Assembly (NCBI GenBank): GCA_019419995.1
Contig: JAHZHZ010000001.1
Span: 1 to 40,525, forward strand
Direction of reading: 5' to 3'
Length of the DNA stretch: 40,525 nucleotides
DNA from: Clostridiales bacterium
Lineage (GTDB): Bacteria > Bacillota > Clostridia > Christensenellales > Aristaeellaceae
Shown here: in pieces, positions 15,917-24,295 of the stretch
How the letters are laid out: each line of letters starts with the position of its first letter
Position numbering within the stretch: the first letter of the stretch is position 1
Position numbers and translations under genes: made by a program
Notes under the pieces: generated by a model
The model's database searches: none
Seen by the model: the letters and a program-made list of their open reading frames with translations, nothing else
What the model was told of the DNA's origin: nothing

Positions 15917-16561
15917 ATGGGCGCAAACCGGCGCGTTCGGGAGACGGCACAGGAGAAATTGTTCCGCCTGACCCGAACGGAGGAGGAGCTGTGGAATGCG
16001 GGCCTGAGTGTGGCGGGCATAGACGAGGTGGGACGTGGACCACTGGCAGGTCCAGTGGTTACGGCTTGTGTGTGTATTCCCCGAAACAGGTTGGTGCTCG
16101 GCGTGGACGATTCCAAGAAGCTGAGCGAAAAGAAGAGGGAGGCGCTCTTTGACCAACTGTGCTCCGCAGCGGATTACTGCCGCACCTGTTTTCTGGGACC
16201 GGAAGTGATTGATGAGATCAACATTCTCAATGCCACTCGTCGGGCCATGGAAAGTTGCGCGGCGGATTTCCGGGGTGTGTTTCTGGTGGATGCGGTGGAT
16301 CATCTGCACCTGCCAGGGGAGGCTCAGGCTATTGTCCACGGAGATGCAATCAGCTACATGATTGGCGCTGCATCCATCGTGGCGAAGGTGACTCGGGACC
16401 GATACATGGTTCAAATGCACGAAAAGTATCCCATGTACGGGTTTGATCGGAATAAAGGGTATGGTACCCGGGAGCACATTGAGGCGCTCAGGAAATACGG
16501 GCCCTGTGAGTTGCACCGGCGCAGCTTTATCCGCAAGTTTGTTGTGGAGGATGGAGAGTGA
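15917..16561 (+). CDS. rnhB: Ribonuclease HII
   Basis: RNase HII removes RNA from RNA-DNA hybrids and single ribonucleotides from DNA. The 214-residue protein carries the metal-binding acidic residues at Asp36-Glu37 (GIDEVGRGPLAGPVV), Asp125 (FLVDAVDH) and Asp143 (HGDAISYMIGAASIVAKVTRD). The usual DG after the third Asp reads DA, a mild change. The C-terminal FDRNKGYGTREHIEAL and HRRSF motifs are complete. AGGAGG precedes the ATG. Its stop overlaps the GTG start of the yraN-like gene by 4 bases. Confidence 0.95.
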   Translation: MGANRRVRETAQEKLFRLTRTEEELWNAGLSVAGIDEVGRGPLAGPVVTACVCIPRNRLVLGVDDSKKLSEKKREALFDQLCSAADYCRTCFLGPEVIDEINILNATRRAMESCAADFRGVFLVDAVDHLHLPGEAQAIVHGDAISYMIGAASIVAKVTRDRYMVQMHEKYPMYGFDRNKGYGTREHIEALRKYGPCELHRRSFIRKFVVEDGE

Positions 16562-16920
16562 ACCGGCGGGCGCAGGGCAGCGCAGGGGAACAGGCGGCCT
16601 GTGATTATCTCACCGGCCAAGGTTGGAAAATTCTGGATCGAAACGTGCGCCGGGGACGGGGCGAGATTGACGTTATCGCCTGCAGAGGAGATCTGACGGC
16701 TTTTATCGAAGTCAAAAAGCGAAGCTCGTTGCGCTGCGGGCGTCCAGCGGAGGCGGTGAACCGTGAAAAGTGTAGGCGCATCGTGAATGCAGCCGCCATC
16801 TACATTCAGGAGAAAAATCTGGCGGATGCTCGGCTGCGCTTTGATGTGATCGAAATCCTGCCCGGTCAGATCCGGCATATTGAAGGCGCTTTTGACGCTA
16901 CCGATATTTTTGAAAACTGA
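16558..16920 (+). CDS. YraN family (UPF0102) nuclease-like protein
   Basis: This 120-residue protein is the YraN family member that almost always sits next to rnhB. It has the PD-(D/E)xK-type nuclease core GEIDVIA (about 36-42) and FIEVKKR (about 52-58), together with the family start GSAGEQAACDYLTGQGW. The substrate is unknown. It begins with GTG inside the rnhB stop (GTGA overlap) after a GGAG-rich stretch, so translation is coupled. Confidence 0.93.
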   Translation: MNRRAQGSAGEQAACDYLTGQGWKILDRNVRRGRGEIDVIACRGDLTAFIEVKKRSSLRCGRPAEAVNREKCRRIVNAAAIYIQEKNLADARLRFDVIEILPGQIRHIEGAFDATDIFEN

Positions 16921-16939
16921 TCGAAATGGAGGGGTGGAA

Positions 16940-17431
16940 ATGGAAAAGCTCGAAAAGAACATTCTGGAAGTTTTGACCGATGATGCGCGCACGCCCATCT
17001 CACAGATTGCCGTGATGCTGGGCGAGACGGAGGCAACCATTGCCGATACCATTGCTCGCTTGGAGCGCCAGAAGATTATTTTGAAGTATCCCGCACTGGT
17101 AAACTGGGATAAGGTGGAAGTGGACGAAGTGGAAGCAATGATTGAAGTCCGGGTCACGCCCCAGCGGGATCAGGGCTACGATGCCATTGCAGAGCAGATT
17201 TATCGCTTTGAAGAAGTTTCCAGCGTCTATCTTATGTCCGGAGGTTATGATTTGCTGGTGAACATGAAGGCCCGTACTGTGCGTCAGCTGGCATTGTTTG
17301 TGGCGGAAAAGCTCTCTACCATAGAGCATGTGATTTCTACCGCTACTCACTTCGTACTTAAAAAGTATAAAATGCAGGGAGTTCTGATGGATGGCAGCGA
17401 AGAGGACTTCAGATTGAAGGTGAGCCCGTGA
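16940..17431 (+). CDS. Lrp/AsnC family transcriptional regulator
   Basis: This 163-residue protein has an N-terminal winged helix-turn-helix (about 1-55, KNILEVLTDDARTPISQIAVML) and a C-terminal AsnC-type ligand-binding domain (about 70-150, VRVTPQRDQGYDAIAEQI, YLMSGGYDLLV), the Lrp/AsnC layout. Such proteins sense amino acids. It lies immediately upstream of an aminotransferase gene and overlaps its start by 4 bases, so the aminotransferase product or substrate may be its effector; this is inference. The ATG at 16940 follows GGAGGGG; longer open frame upstream overlaps the yraN-like gene and is not used. Confidence 0.92.
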   Translation: MEKLEKNILEVLTDDARTPISQIAVMLGETEATIADTIARLERQKIILKYPALVNWDKVEVDEVEAMIEVRVTPQRDQGYDAIAEQIYRFEEVSSVYLMSGGYDLLVNMKARTVRQLALFVAEKLSTIEHVISTATHFVLKKYKMQGVLMDGSEEDFRLKVSP

Positions 17432-18606
17432 ACTATCAGGAAATTCTCTGCCGCCGGGTGGCCCAGGTGCCGCCGTCGGGTATACGCAAATTTTTTGATA
17501 TCGCCAATACCATGGAGGGCGTAATTTCTCTGGGTGTAGGCGAACCGGACTTTAAGACTCCTTGGAATTATACCGATGCAGCCATCTATTCGTTGCGCTC
17601 AGGGCATACCCATTACACGAGCAATTGGGGACTGTTGGAGCTGCGGCGGGAGATTGCCCGCTACCAGGCGGAGCGCTTTGGCCCGGAGTACAATCCGGAG
17701 AATGAAATTTTGGTTACCGTGGGTGCCAGCGAGGGAATCGATCTTGCGGTGCGCGCCCTGGTGGAAATGGGCGACGAAGTACTGGTGCCCGATCCCAGTT
17801 ACGTATCCTACATGCCCTGCATTACCTTTGCGGGGGGCGTGTGCGTACCGTTAAAGACGGATATGGAGCATGGATTTAAGCTTACACCGGAAGTATTGAA
17901 GGCCGCGATTACGCCCCGTACCAAGGCCCTGATTTTGCCCTATCCCAACAATCCCACTGGTGGCATCATGACCAGGGAGGATTATCTGGCCATTGCTGAG
18001 GTGCTGAAGGATACGAATATCATCGTTATTCACGACGAAATCTATGCAGAATTGACCTATACGGGGACGCCTCACGTGAGCTTTGCCGCTATCCCCGGTA
18101 TGTGGGAGCGCACCATCACTCTCAACGGATTTTCCAAGGCCTTTGCCATGACCGGCTGGCGCCTGGGCTACGCCTGTGGCCCGAGGGAACTGATGGCGGT
18201 GTTGTGCCGGATTCATCAGTATACCATGCTTTGCGCCCCCATATCCAGCCAGTATGCGGGCATTGAGGCCCTGCGCAATGGCTTTGATACGGATTTTGCC
18301 GATGTGCGCCGCATGGTGGCTGCCTACGACCGCCGCCGGCGCATGCTGGTCAATGGCTTTAGAGAGGCAGGGCTGAGTTGTCACGAACCGCTTGGAGCTT
18401 TCTATGTATTTCCTTCAGTGCGTTCCACCGGCCTGAGTTCCGAGGATTTTTGCGAAAAGTTGCTCTTCCAGCATAAGGTGGCCGCAGTGCCGGGTACAGC
18501 CTTTGGTGCGCTGGGCGAAGGGCATGTTCGTTGCAGTGCTGCGTCTTCCAATGAAAACATTGCAAAGGCGTTGGACCGGATCAAGGAATTTGTAGACGAA
18601 CTATGA
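17428..18606 (+). CDS. Class I/II PLP-dependent aminotransferase
   Basis: This 392-residue enzyme transfers an amino group from an amino acid to a 2-oxo acid. The fold-type I landmarks are the PLP lysine Lys237 in SKAFAMTGWR, Asn175 in NPTGG (about 175-179), Asp203 and Tyr206 in DEIYAEL, and Arg245 near the PLP phosphate. The specificity (aspartate, alanine, aromatic amino acids) is not clear. GTG start at 17428 overlaps the Lrp stop (GTGA). It ends just before a strong terminator at 18613. Confidence 0.93.
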   Translation: MNYQEILCRRVAQVPPSGIRKFFDIANTMEGVISLGVGEPDFKTPWNYTDAAIYSLRSGHTHYTSNWGLLELRREIARYQAERFGPEYNPENEILVTVGASEGIDLAVRALVEMGDEVLVPDPSYVSYMPCITFAGGVCVPLKTDMEHGFKLTPEVLKAAITPRTKALILPYPNNPTGGIMTREDYLAIAEVLKDTNIIVIHDEIYAELTYTGTPHVSFAAIPGMWERTITLNGFSKAFAMTGWRLGYACGPRELMAVLCRIHQYTMLCAPISSQYAGIEALRNGFDTDFADVRRMVAAYDRRRRMLVNGFREAGLSCHEPLGAFYVFPSVRSTGLSSEDFCEKLLFQHKVAAVPGTAFGALGEGHVRCSAASSNENIAKALDRIKEFVDEL

Positions 18607-18612
18607 GGGCTG

Positions 18613-18657
18613 GCGTCCTTGGCCGTATGTGCGGCCAAGGACGCTATTTCTGTTCTG
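18613..18657 (+). terminator. Rho-independent terminator after the aminotransferase
   Basis: The arms GCGTCCTTGGCCG (18613-18625) and CGGCCAAGGACGC (18632-18644) form a perfect 13-bp stem with a 6-base loop, followed by TATTTCTGTTCTG, a T-rich tail with interruptions. Confidence 0.85.
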
Positions 18658-18801
18658 ACGAAAAGAGAGTTGTAATCTTTCCATCTGTTTCAGGAAAAAT
18701 CCTTATTTTGCCTACTATAAATGGAGGAATTTCCAAAGGCCGCATGGAAATGATAAAAGTTAGAGAATTTTTCCGTTTATTAAAGGAGTAGTTTTGTAGA
18801 T

Positions 18802-21800
18802 ATGAAACGGTGCTTGTGTGTGTTATTTGCGCTTTTGATTGCCCTATGCGCTCCGTCTCTGGCCGAGACTCAGGAAAATCTGGTGGTCAACGGCGATTTT
18901 TCTCAGACGGACGAATTGGGAATGCCTGTAGGCTGGATGCGTGAAATGTGGCACACTGATGTGGGGGTTAGCCAGCTCTATGTGGAGCCAGAGGGCTATG
19001 AGGGCAACTGCATTGTCGTGCTCAACGCAGATGCCAATGATGCTCGCTTTGCCCAGACTATTGAGGTGGAGCCGGACAGTGTGTACCGCTTCTCTTGCAT
19101 GGTAAAGGTGGACGGTTGCGGCGATTCAGGCTATGGAGCTACTCTCTCCTTTGAGGATACCTTTAGTTATTCGGATTCCTTACTGGATACAGATGGCCAG
19201 TGGCGCTCCCTGACCGTCTATGGCCGCACTGGGGAGAATCAAAGTGAAGTGACTCTCTTTGCTCGGGTAGGCGGCTATGGGATGGAAAATACCGGCAGAG
19301 CATACTTCGACAACATTGAGGTTGTGAAAGTGGATGCCGCACCTGAGGGAGAGACGGTGCTTTCCCTGGCGCCGGTGAGTACTTCATCCAATCAGGAGAC
19401 TCAGGCACAGGTGAGTACTGAAGCGCCCAAGCGCAATACTGAGGCTTATCTGTTGTTGGCCGTCCTCTATGGCGTGTTAATTTTGGCCATAGCTCGCCGG
19501 AATCAGCGCTTGAACAATGGACGGATCAGCGGGGAAACATTGCTGATCGTAGGCTTGAGTGCGGCGCTGATTGTGCGCATCGGCATGAGTGGCCTGATTC
19601 GCGGCTATTATACAGATATTAATTGTTTTTCCGCCTGGTCGGAGCGTATGTTTGCAAACGGGCCCACGGGTTTCTATGCAGAGGATTATTTCTGTGATTA
19701 TCCGCCGGGATACATGCTGCTTTTGTGGCTGCCTGCGGCAGTAAGGAATTTGTTAGGAATTTCGTTGGAGAGTCCGGTGTACCTGGCTCTGCTGAAGTTG
19801 ATTCCTGTGGCCTGTGATTTGTTGGGCGCACTGCTGGTGTGGCGAGTGGCCAGAAAATTCAAGCTGAGTGAAAAGCTTGCTGCTGTATTGGCCTTGATTT
19901 ATGCCTTTAATCCGGCTGTAATCATTGATTCTGCCGCTTGGGGACAGATTGATTCGGTGTTTACGCTACTGCTGGTTTTGTGTGCAGTAAAGGCATCGGA
20001 GGAGAGATATCCTTCTGCATTGGTGGCGTTTGCCGCCGCCATGCTCATCAAGCCTCAGGCGATGCTTTTTGCCCCATTAGGTTTGGTGGCCATCGGGATT
20101 AATTTGGTTCGCGCCAGGGAAGTGCGCAGAGTTCGGAATTTTGCACTGGGTATGGTATGTGCATTGGGCATGATCTATTGCATGGCTTTCCTATTCTATA
20201 TTGGCCATGCTCGGAGCGTCACGGATGCAATCATAGGCCCGGTGACATGGATTGTGGAACTTTACGGCAATACCTTGGGCAGCTATGCCTATATCACTAT
20301 CAATGCCATGAATCTCTATACCCTGTTGAATCTCAATTGGGTAGCTACGGCCAGCGTCCCGGCATGGACAATCTTTGCCTGGTGCATGTTTAGCCTCTCC
20401 TATCTGTACACCTTCTACCTGTACTACAAGACAAAACAGAAGCATCATCTGGCGTTGGCGGGAGCTGTGCTAATTGCTCTGATCTTTACTTTCGGACCGA
20501 TGATTCACGAGCGGTACATCTATCCGGCACTGCTGTTGCTGGCTGTGGCCTTTGCCATGGATCGAGATCGGCGTTTGCTGCTGTGCCTCACGGTGATGAC
20601 CATCACTACGGCTCTCAACGAACTGATGGTGCTTCAGGGCGGCATGACAGAGCTCAATTACGGCCATTTGCAGTCTTCGGAACAGTGGCTCAATGCGCTG
20701 CTTTCCCTGATCAATGTGCTCAATACCCTCTATCTGTGTTATGTGGCGCTGGATATCTGTGTGCTGGAACATTGCTGTGAGTTGAAGGGAACGGCAACTC
20801 AGGATAAACTGTTTGACCTGCCTCAATCCCGGGATCATCGCCTGCACTTAAAGCGCTGGGATTATCTGTTGATGGCGGTAGTTACGGTGCTGTATTCGGT
20901 GCTGGCCTTTACCAATCTGGGGACCATGGATGCACCCCAGACTGCTTGGGTGGCCAGTCGATCCGGAGAGAATGTGATCTTTGACCTTGGCAGCGTACAT
21001 TCCTTCCGAATGACATACTACGGCGGCATCTGTGATTCTACCTTTACGGTGGAGCTTTCTAACGATGGCGAGAACTGGACGCAGCCCTATTATGCCCAGT
21101 ATAGTCAGGGAGAGATGTTCCGCTGGTTGTGGTATGTACCCCGGAATGCGGATCAAACCAATGTTATGGATCAGACCTATGATCCGGGTGACGGTAGCGC
21201 TTATGTAACCTTTGCCAGCAACGAAGAACCCTATCCCTATCAAACAGCTCAATATGTTCGTATCACGGCTCAAAGTGCGGGGCTGAATCTGCTGGAATTT
21301 GGGTTCTGGAGTCCGGAAGGGGAATTGCTGGGCGTGAGCATCGCGGGTCGCAGCGGTGAACTGGCAGACTATGCCACCGATCCGGAAAATCTCATTGACG
21401 AACAGGATTGCGTAGTGCCGATTCCCAGCTACTGCAATGGAACCTATTTTGATGAGATCTATCATGCACGCACAGCCTATGAAATGGAGCACGGTTTGTC
21501 GGTCTACGAATGGACCCATCCGCCGCTGGGCAAAGTGGTTATGATGTTGGGCATCAAGCTCTTTGGAATGACGCCCTTCGGTTGGCGCTTCATGGGTGCG
21601 CTGGTGGGCGTGCTTATGGTACCGCTGATGTATCTGCTGGCGAAACAGCTCACCAAATCCACGAAGCTGTCCTTCGCAGCAATGTGCTTGATGGCTCTGG
21701 ATTCCATGCACTTTACTCAAACCCGCATCGCCACTATTGATTCCTATGCCGTGTTCTGGATCATGCTGATGTATCTGTTCATGTTCCGCTATTTCCAGAT

Positions 21801-22680
21801 GGATTGGAACCAGGTGAAGCTGGGTCGGACTCTGGTGCCCTTGGGCCTGTGCGGCGTGACTATGGGTGTGGCCATTGCCACCAAATGGATTGGTATTTAT
21901 GCGGCGGTGGGACTTGCAGTACTGTTTTTCTGGAAGGTGATCGGCGAATTGTGTCGTGCGGGAACGCAGTTTAAGAGCTTCTTCCGGCGCACACTGTGGA
22001 CTGGATTGTTCTGCCTGGGCTTTTTCATTGTGATACCGGTGTTGATCTACTACTTCTCCTATACGCCGCAGCTGCGCTACGAGGGTGTGGTGAACATTTG
22101 GGATATGCTGGATAAGAGCCGCTTGGAGCGAGTGATCGAATTGCAGAAGAGCATGTTGGGCTATCACGCGGGTCTGGGCGGGGATACGCACTACTTCCGT
22201 TCACCCTGGTATCAGTGGCCGGTGATCTGGTGGCCCATGTGGTATTTCTCCGGCACGGCCTATCTGCCCAACGGGAACATGATTTCTTCCATATCCTGCA
22301 TGGGCAATCCTGCAGTGTGGTGGACGGGTTTGGGAGCATTGATTTTTGTGCTGCTGCGCTCGGCCTGGCAGAGGAAGGCAAATCGCACCTATCTGGCAGT
22401 GCTGGTAGGCTTTGCCTCGCAGTTCCTGCCCTGGGTGTTGGTGCCCCGATCGACCTTTATCTATCACTACTTTGCCAGCGTGCCCTTCATCATCCTATGC
22501 ACGGTGCTGATGCTGGGCTGGCTGCGCAAAAAGGATCAAAGGATATTTAACTGGGCTGTTGGCATTTTGCTGGCACTGGCGTTGATTCTCTTTGTGGCCT
22601 TTTATCCGCTGGAATCGGGCCTGCCGGTTTCCCGAGAGTATGCCCAGTATCTGCGCTGGTTCAAGTGGTATAATTTCTAA
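18802..22680 (+). CDS. Large membrane glycosyltransferase with two GT39/PMT-like modules
   Basis: This 1292-residue protein begins with a signal peptide (MKRCLCVLFALLIALCAPSLAE) and a beta-sandwich carbohydrate-binding-like segment (about 25-185, beginning NLVVNGDFSQ). A first multi-helix membrane module (about 205-680) contains DINCFSAW near 270 and DYPPGY at 299, as in lipid-linked sugar transferases. A second extracellular segment (about 700-850) resembles a discoidin-like fold (FDLGSVHSFRM, VELSNDGENW). The C-terminal module (about 860-1292) is a PMT-type transferase with the DE motif (Asp884-Glu885) and HPPLGK (906-911). It probably moves a sugar from a lipid carrier to secreted molecules outside the membrane. 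The ATG follows AAAGGAG with a 13-base gap. It is unusual to have two such modules in one chain. Confidence 0.85.
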   Translation: MKRCLCVLFALLIALCAPSLAETQENLVVNGDFSQTDELGMPVGWMREMWHTDVGVSQLYVEPEGYEGNCIVVLNADANDARFAQTIEVEPDSVYRFSCMVKVDGCGDSGYGATLSFEDTFSYSDSLLDTDGQWRSLTVYGRTGENQSEVTLFARVGGYGMENTGRAYFDNIEVVKVDAAPEGETVLSLAPVSTSSNQETQAQVSTEAPKRNTEAYLLLAVLYGVLILAIARRNQRLNNGRISGETLLIVGLSAALIVRIGMSGLIRGYYTDINCFSAWSERMFANGPTGFYAEDYFCDYPPGYMLLLWLPAAVRNLLGISLESPVYLALLKLIPVACDLLGALLVWRVARKFKLSEKLAAVLALIYAFNPAVIIDSAAWGQIDSVFTLLLVLCAVKASEERYPSALVAFAAAMLIKPQAMLFAPLGLVAIGINLVRAREVRRVRNFALGMVCALGMIYCMAFLFYIGHARSVTDAIIGPVTWIVELYGNTLGSYAYITINAMNLYTLLNLNWVATASVPAWTIFAWCMFSLSYLYTFYLYYKTKQKHHLALAGAVLIALIFTFGPMIHERYIYPALLLLAVAFAMDRDRRLLLCLTVMTITTALNELMVLQGGMTELNYGHLQSSEQWLNALLSLINVLNTLYLCYVALDICVLEHCCELKGTATQDKLFDLPQSRDHRLHLKRWDYLLMAVVTVLYSVLAFTNLGTMDAPQTAWVASRSGENVIFDLGSVHSFRMTYYGGICDSTFTVELSNDGENWTQPYYAQYSQGEMFRWLWYVPRNADQTNVMDQTYDPGDGSAYVTFASNEEPYPYQTAQYVRITAQSAGLNLLEFGFWSPEGELLGVSIAGRSGELADYATDPENLIDEQDCVVPIPSYCNGTYFDEIYHARTAYEMEHGLSVYEWTHPPLGKVVMMLGIKLFGMTPFGWRFMGALVGVLMVPLMYLLAKQLTKSTKLSFAAMCLMALDSMHFTQTRIATIDSYAVFWIMLMYLFMFRYFQMDWNQVKLGRTLVPLGLCGVTMGVAIATKWIGIYAAVGLAVLFFWKVIGELCRAGTQFKSFFRRTLWTGLFCLGFFIVIPVLIYYFSYTPQLRYEGVVNIWDMLDKSRLERVIELQKSMLGYHAGLGGDTHYFRSPWYQWPVIWWPMWYFSGTAYLPNGNMISSISCMGNPAVWWTGLGALIFVLLRSAWQRKANRTYLAVLVGFASQFLPWVLVPRSTFIYHYFASVPFIILCTVLMLGWLRKKDQRIFNWAVGILLALALILFVAFYPLESGLPVSREYAQYLRWFKWYNF

Positions 22681-22708
22681 GGATTTATGAAAAACGGAGG
22701 CGGTAAGC

Positions 22709-24244
22709 GTGCTTTGCAGGGTGTTGAGCTGCGGCCTGCGCGGCATTGATGGCTTTGCCGTGACGACGGAAGTCAATTTGATGAACGGCATGCCCATGTT
22801 TGAAATCGTGGGCCTGCCGGATGCTTCCGTCAAGGAATCCCGGGAACGGGTGCGTGCCGCCCTGAAAAACAGCGGTTTCGCCTTTCCAGGTGGCCGCATC
22901 ACCGTCAATCTGGCACCGGCGGACTTGAAAAAAGAGGGCCCAGCCTATGATCTGCCCATCGCTCTGGCTCTGCTGGCCTGTTCCGGAGTCATGGCTCCCC
23001 AAGGGTTGGAACAGCTGTGTGCCCTGGGCGAACTTTCCCTGGACGGCGGAGTGCGGGGCGTGCGCGGTGCGCTTCCCATGGTGATTTCTGCCCGCAGTAG
23101 AGGTGTGAAGGCGATCCTTTTACCCAAGGAAAATTTGCCGGAAGTGCGGTGTATTGAGGGAATTGACATTCTAGGTGTAGATTCTCTGCCGAGTGCCGTG
23201 CGCCACCTCAGGGGAGAGGAAATGATTCCCCCCATGCCCGTTGCCAATTATGAAGATCTGCTCAGCCGGCGACGCTTTCCCATGGATTTTTCCCACGTAA
23301 AGGGTCAGCACGGGGCCAAGCGGGCGCTGGAGATTGCCGCCGCAGGGGGACATAATGTGCTGATGATTGGTCCGCCCGGGTCTGGAAAGACCTTGCTGGC
23401 TCGCTGCATGCCCACCATTTTGCCGGACATGAGCTTTGAAGAGGCGCTGGAGACTACCCGCATCCATTCAGTGGCGGGTACCGTTCCCCCAACGGGTCTG
23501 CTCACACAGCGGCCCTTTCGCTCGCCCCATCACACGGCTTCTCATGCCTCGTTGGTGGGTGGCGGTGCCAACGCCCTGCCGGGAGAGATTTCCAAGGCAC
23601 ATAACGGCGTTCTGTTTCTGGACGAATTGCCGGAATATCGGCGGGACGTGCTGGAAGCGCTGCGGCAGCCATTGGAGGATGGATTTGTGACCATCACGAG
23701 GGTGAGCGCCCAGTCCACCTATCCGGCCAATTTCGTGCTCGTTTGCTCCATGAATCCCTGTCCGTGCGGAAACCTGGGTAGTCGTACGCAGGCCTGCCGT
23801 TGTACACCCACGGCTATACGGCGTTACTTAAACCGCATATCCGGACCGCTGCTGGATCGAATCGATATGCATATCGAAGTGGAATCCATACCGGCGGAGC
23901 AGCTCTCGGGTCAGGAACGTGAAGAAAGCTCAGATGAAATTCGCCGTCGGGTGGAGATGGCCCGCGAGATACAGCGCAAGCGATATGAGGGCGACCTCGA
24001 GGGTATTCGCATCAACGCGCAACTCAGTGCCCGCAATTTAAATGAAGTTTGTCGCATGACCCAAGACGCACACCAGTTACTGTTGCTTTCCTGTGAAAAA
24101 CTCAGACTCTCCAATCGTGCCTATACCCGAATTCTCAAGGTGGCCAGGACCATCGCAGATCTGGAAGGCGCGGAGGAAATTAACGCTGAACATATCGGGG
24201 AAGCGGTGCAATATCGCACGCTGGATCGGAAATACTGGGAGTAG
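22709..24244 (+). CDS. YifB/ComM family Mg-chelatase-like AAA ATPase
   Basis: This 511-residue protein matches the YifB/ComM family: an N-terminal Lon-like domain (about 1-170, GLRGIDGFAVTTEVNLMNG, FEIVGLPDASVKESRERV), Walker A GPPGSGKT (221-228), Walker B VLFLDELPEY near 306 and a zinc-type CPCG...C segment in the C-terminal half. In naturally transformable bacteria ComM extends heteroduplexes during recombination, which fits the nearby dprA. The GTG at 22709 lies 8 bases after GGAGG. It ends 51 bases before the next gene. Confidence 0.94.
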   Translation: MLCRVLSCGLRGIDGFAVTTEVNLMNGMPMFEIVGLPDASVKESRERVRAALKNSGFAFPGGRITVNLAPADLKKEGPAYDLPIALALLACSGVMAPQGLEQLCALGELSLDGGVRGVRGALPMVISARSRGVKAILLPKENLPEVRCIEGIDILGVDSLPSAVRHLRGEEMIPPMPVANYEDLLSRRRFPMDFSHVKGQHGAKRALEIAAAGGHNVLMIGPPGSGKTLLARCMPTILPDMSFEEALETTRIHSVAGTVPPTGLLTQRPFRSPHHTASHASLVGGGANALPGEISKAHNGVLFLDELPEYRRDVLEALRQPLEDGFVTITRVSAQSTYPANFVLVCSMNPCPCGNLGSRTQACRCTPTAIRRYLNRISGPLLDRIDMHIEVESIPAEQLSGQEREESSDEIRRRVEMAREIQRKRYEGDLEGIRINAQLSARNLNEVCRMTQDAHQLLLLSCEKLRLSNRAYTRILKVARTIADLEGAEEINAEHIGEAVQYRTLDRKYWE

Positions 24245-24295
24245 AAGGGCGGGCGTTGTCCTCCCTTGCAATGGGTGAAGTCAGGGGAGAAGGGT

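Noticed and set aside
18744..18791. Short frame MEMIKVREFFRLLKE before the glycosyltransferase
   Set aside because: The nearest GGAGG is too far upstream, and the frame has no other support.
20848..22191. Long minus-strand open frame of 447 codons inside the glycosyltransferase gene
   Set aside because: It is antisense to a well-supported coding region, is rich in His and Gln in a way typical of shadows, and has no ribosome-binding site or family motif.
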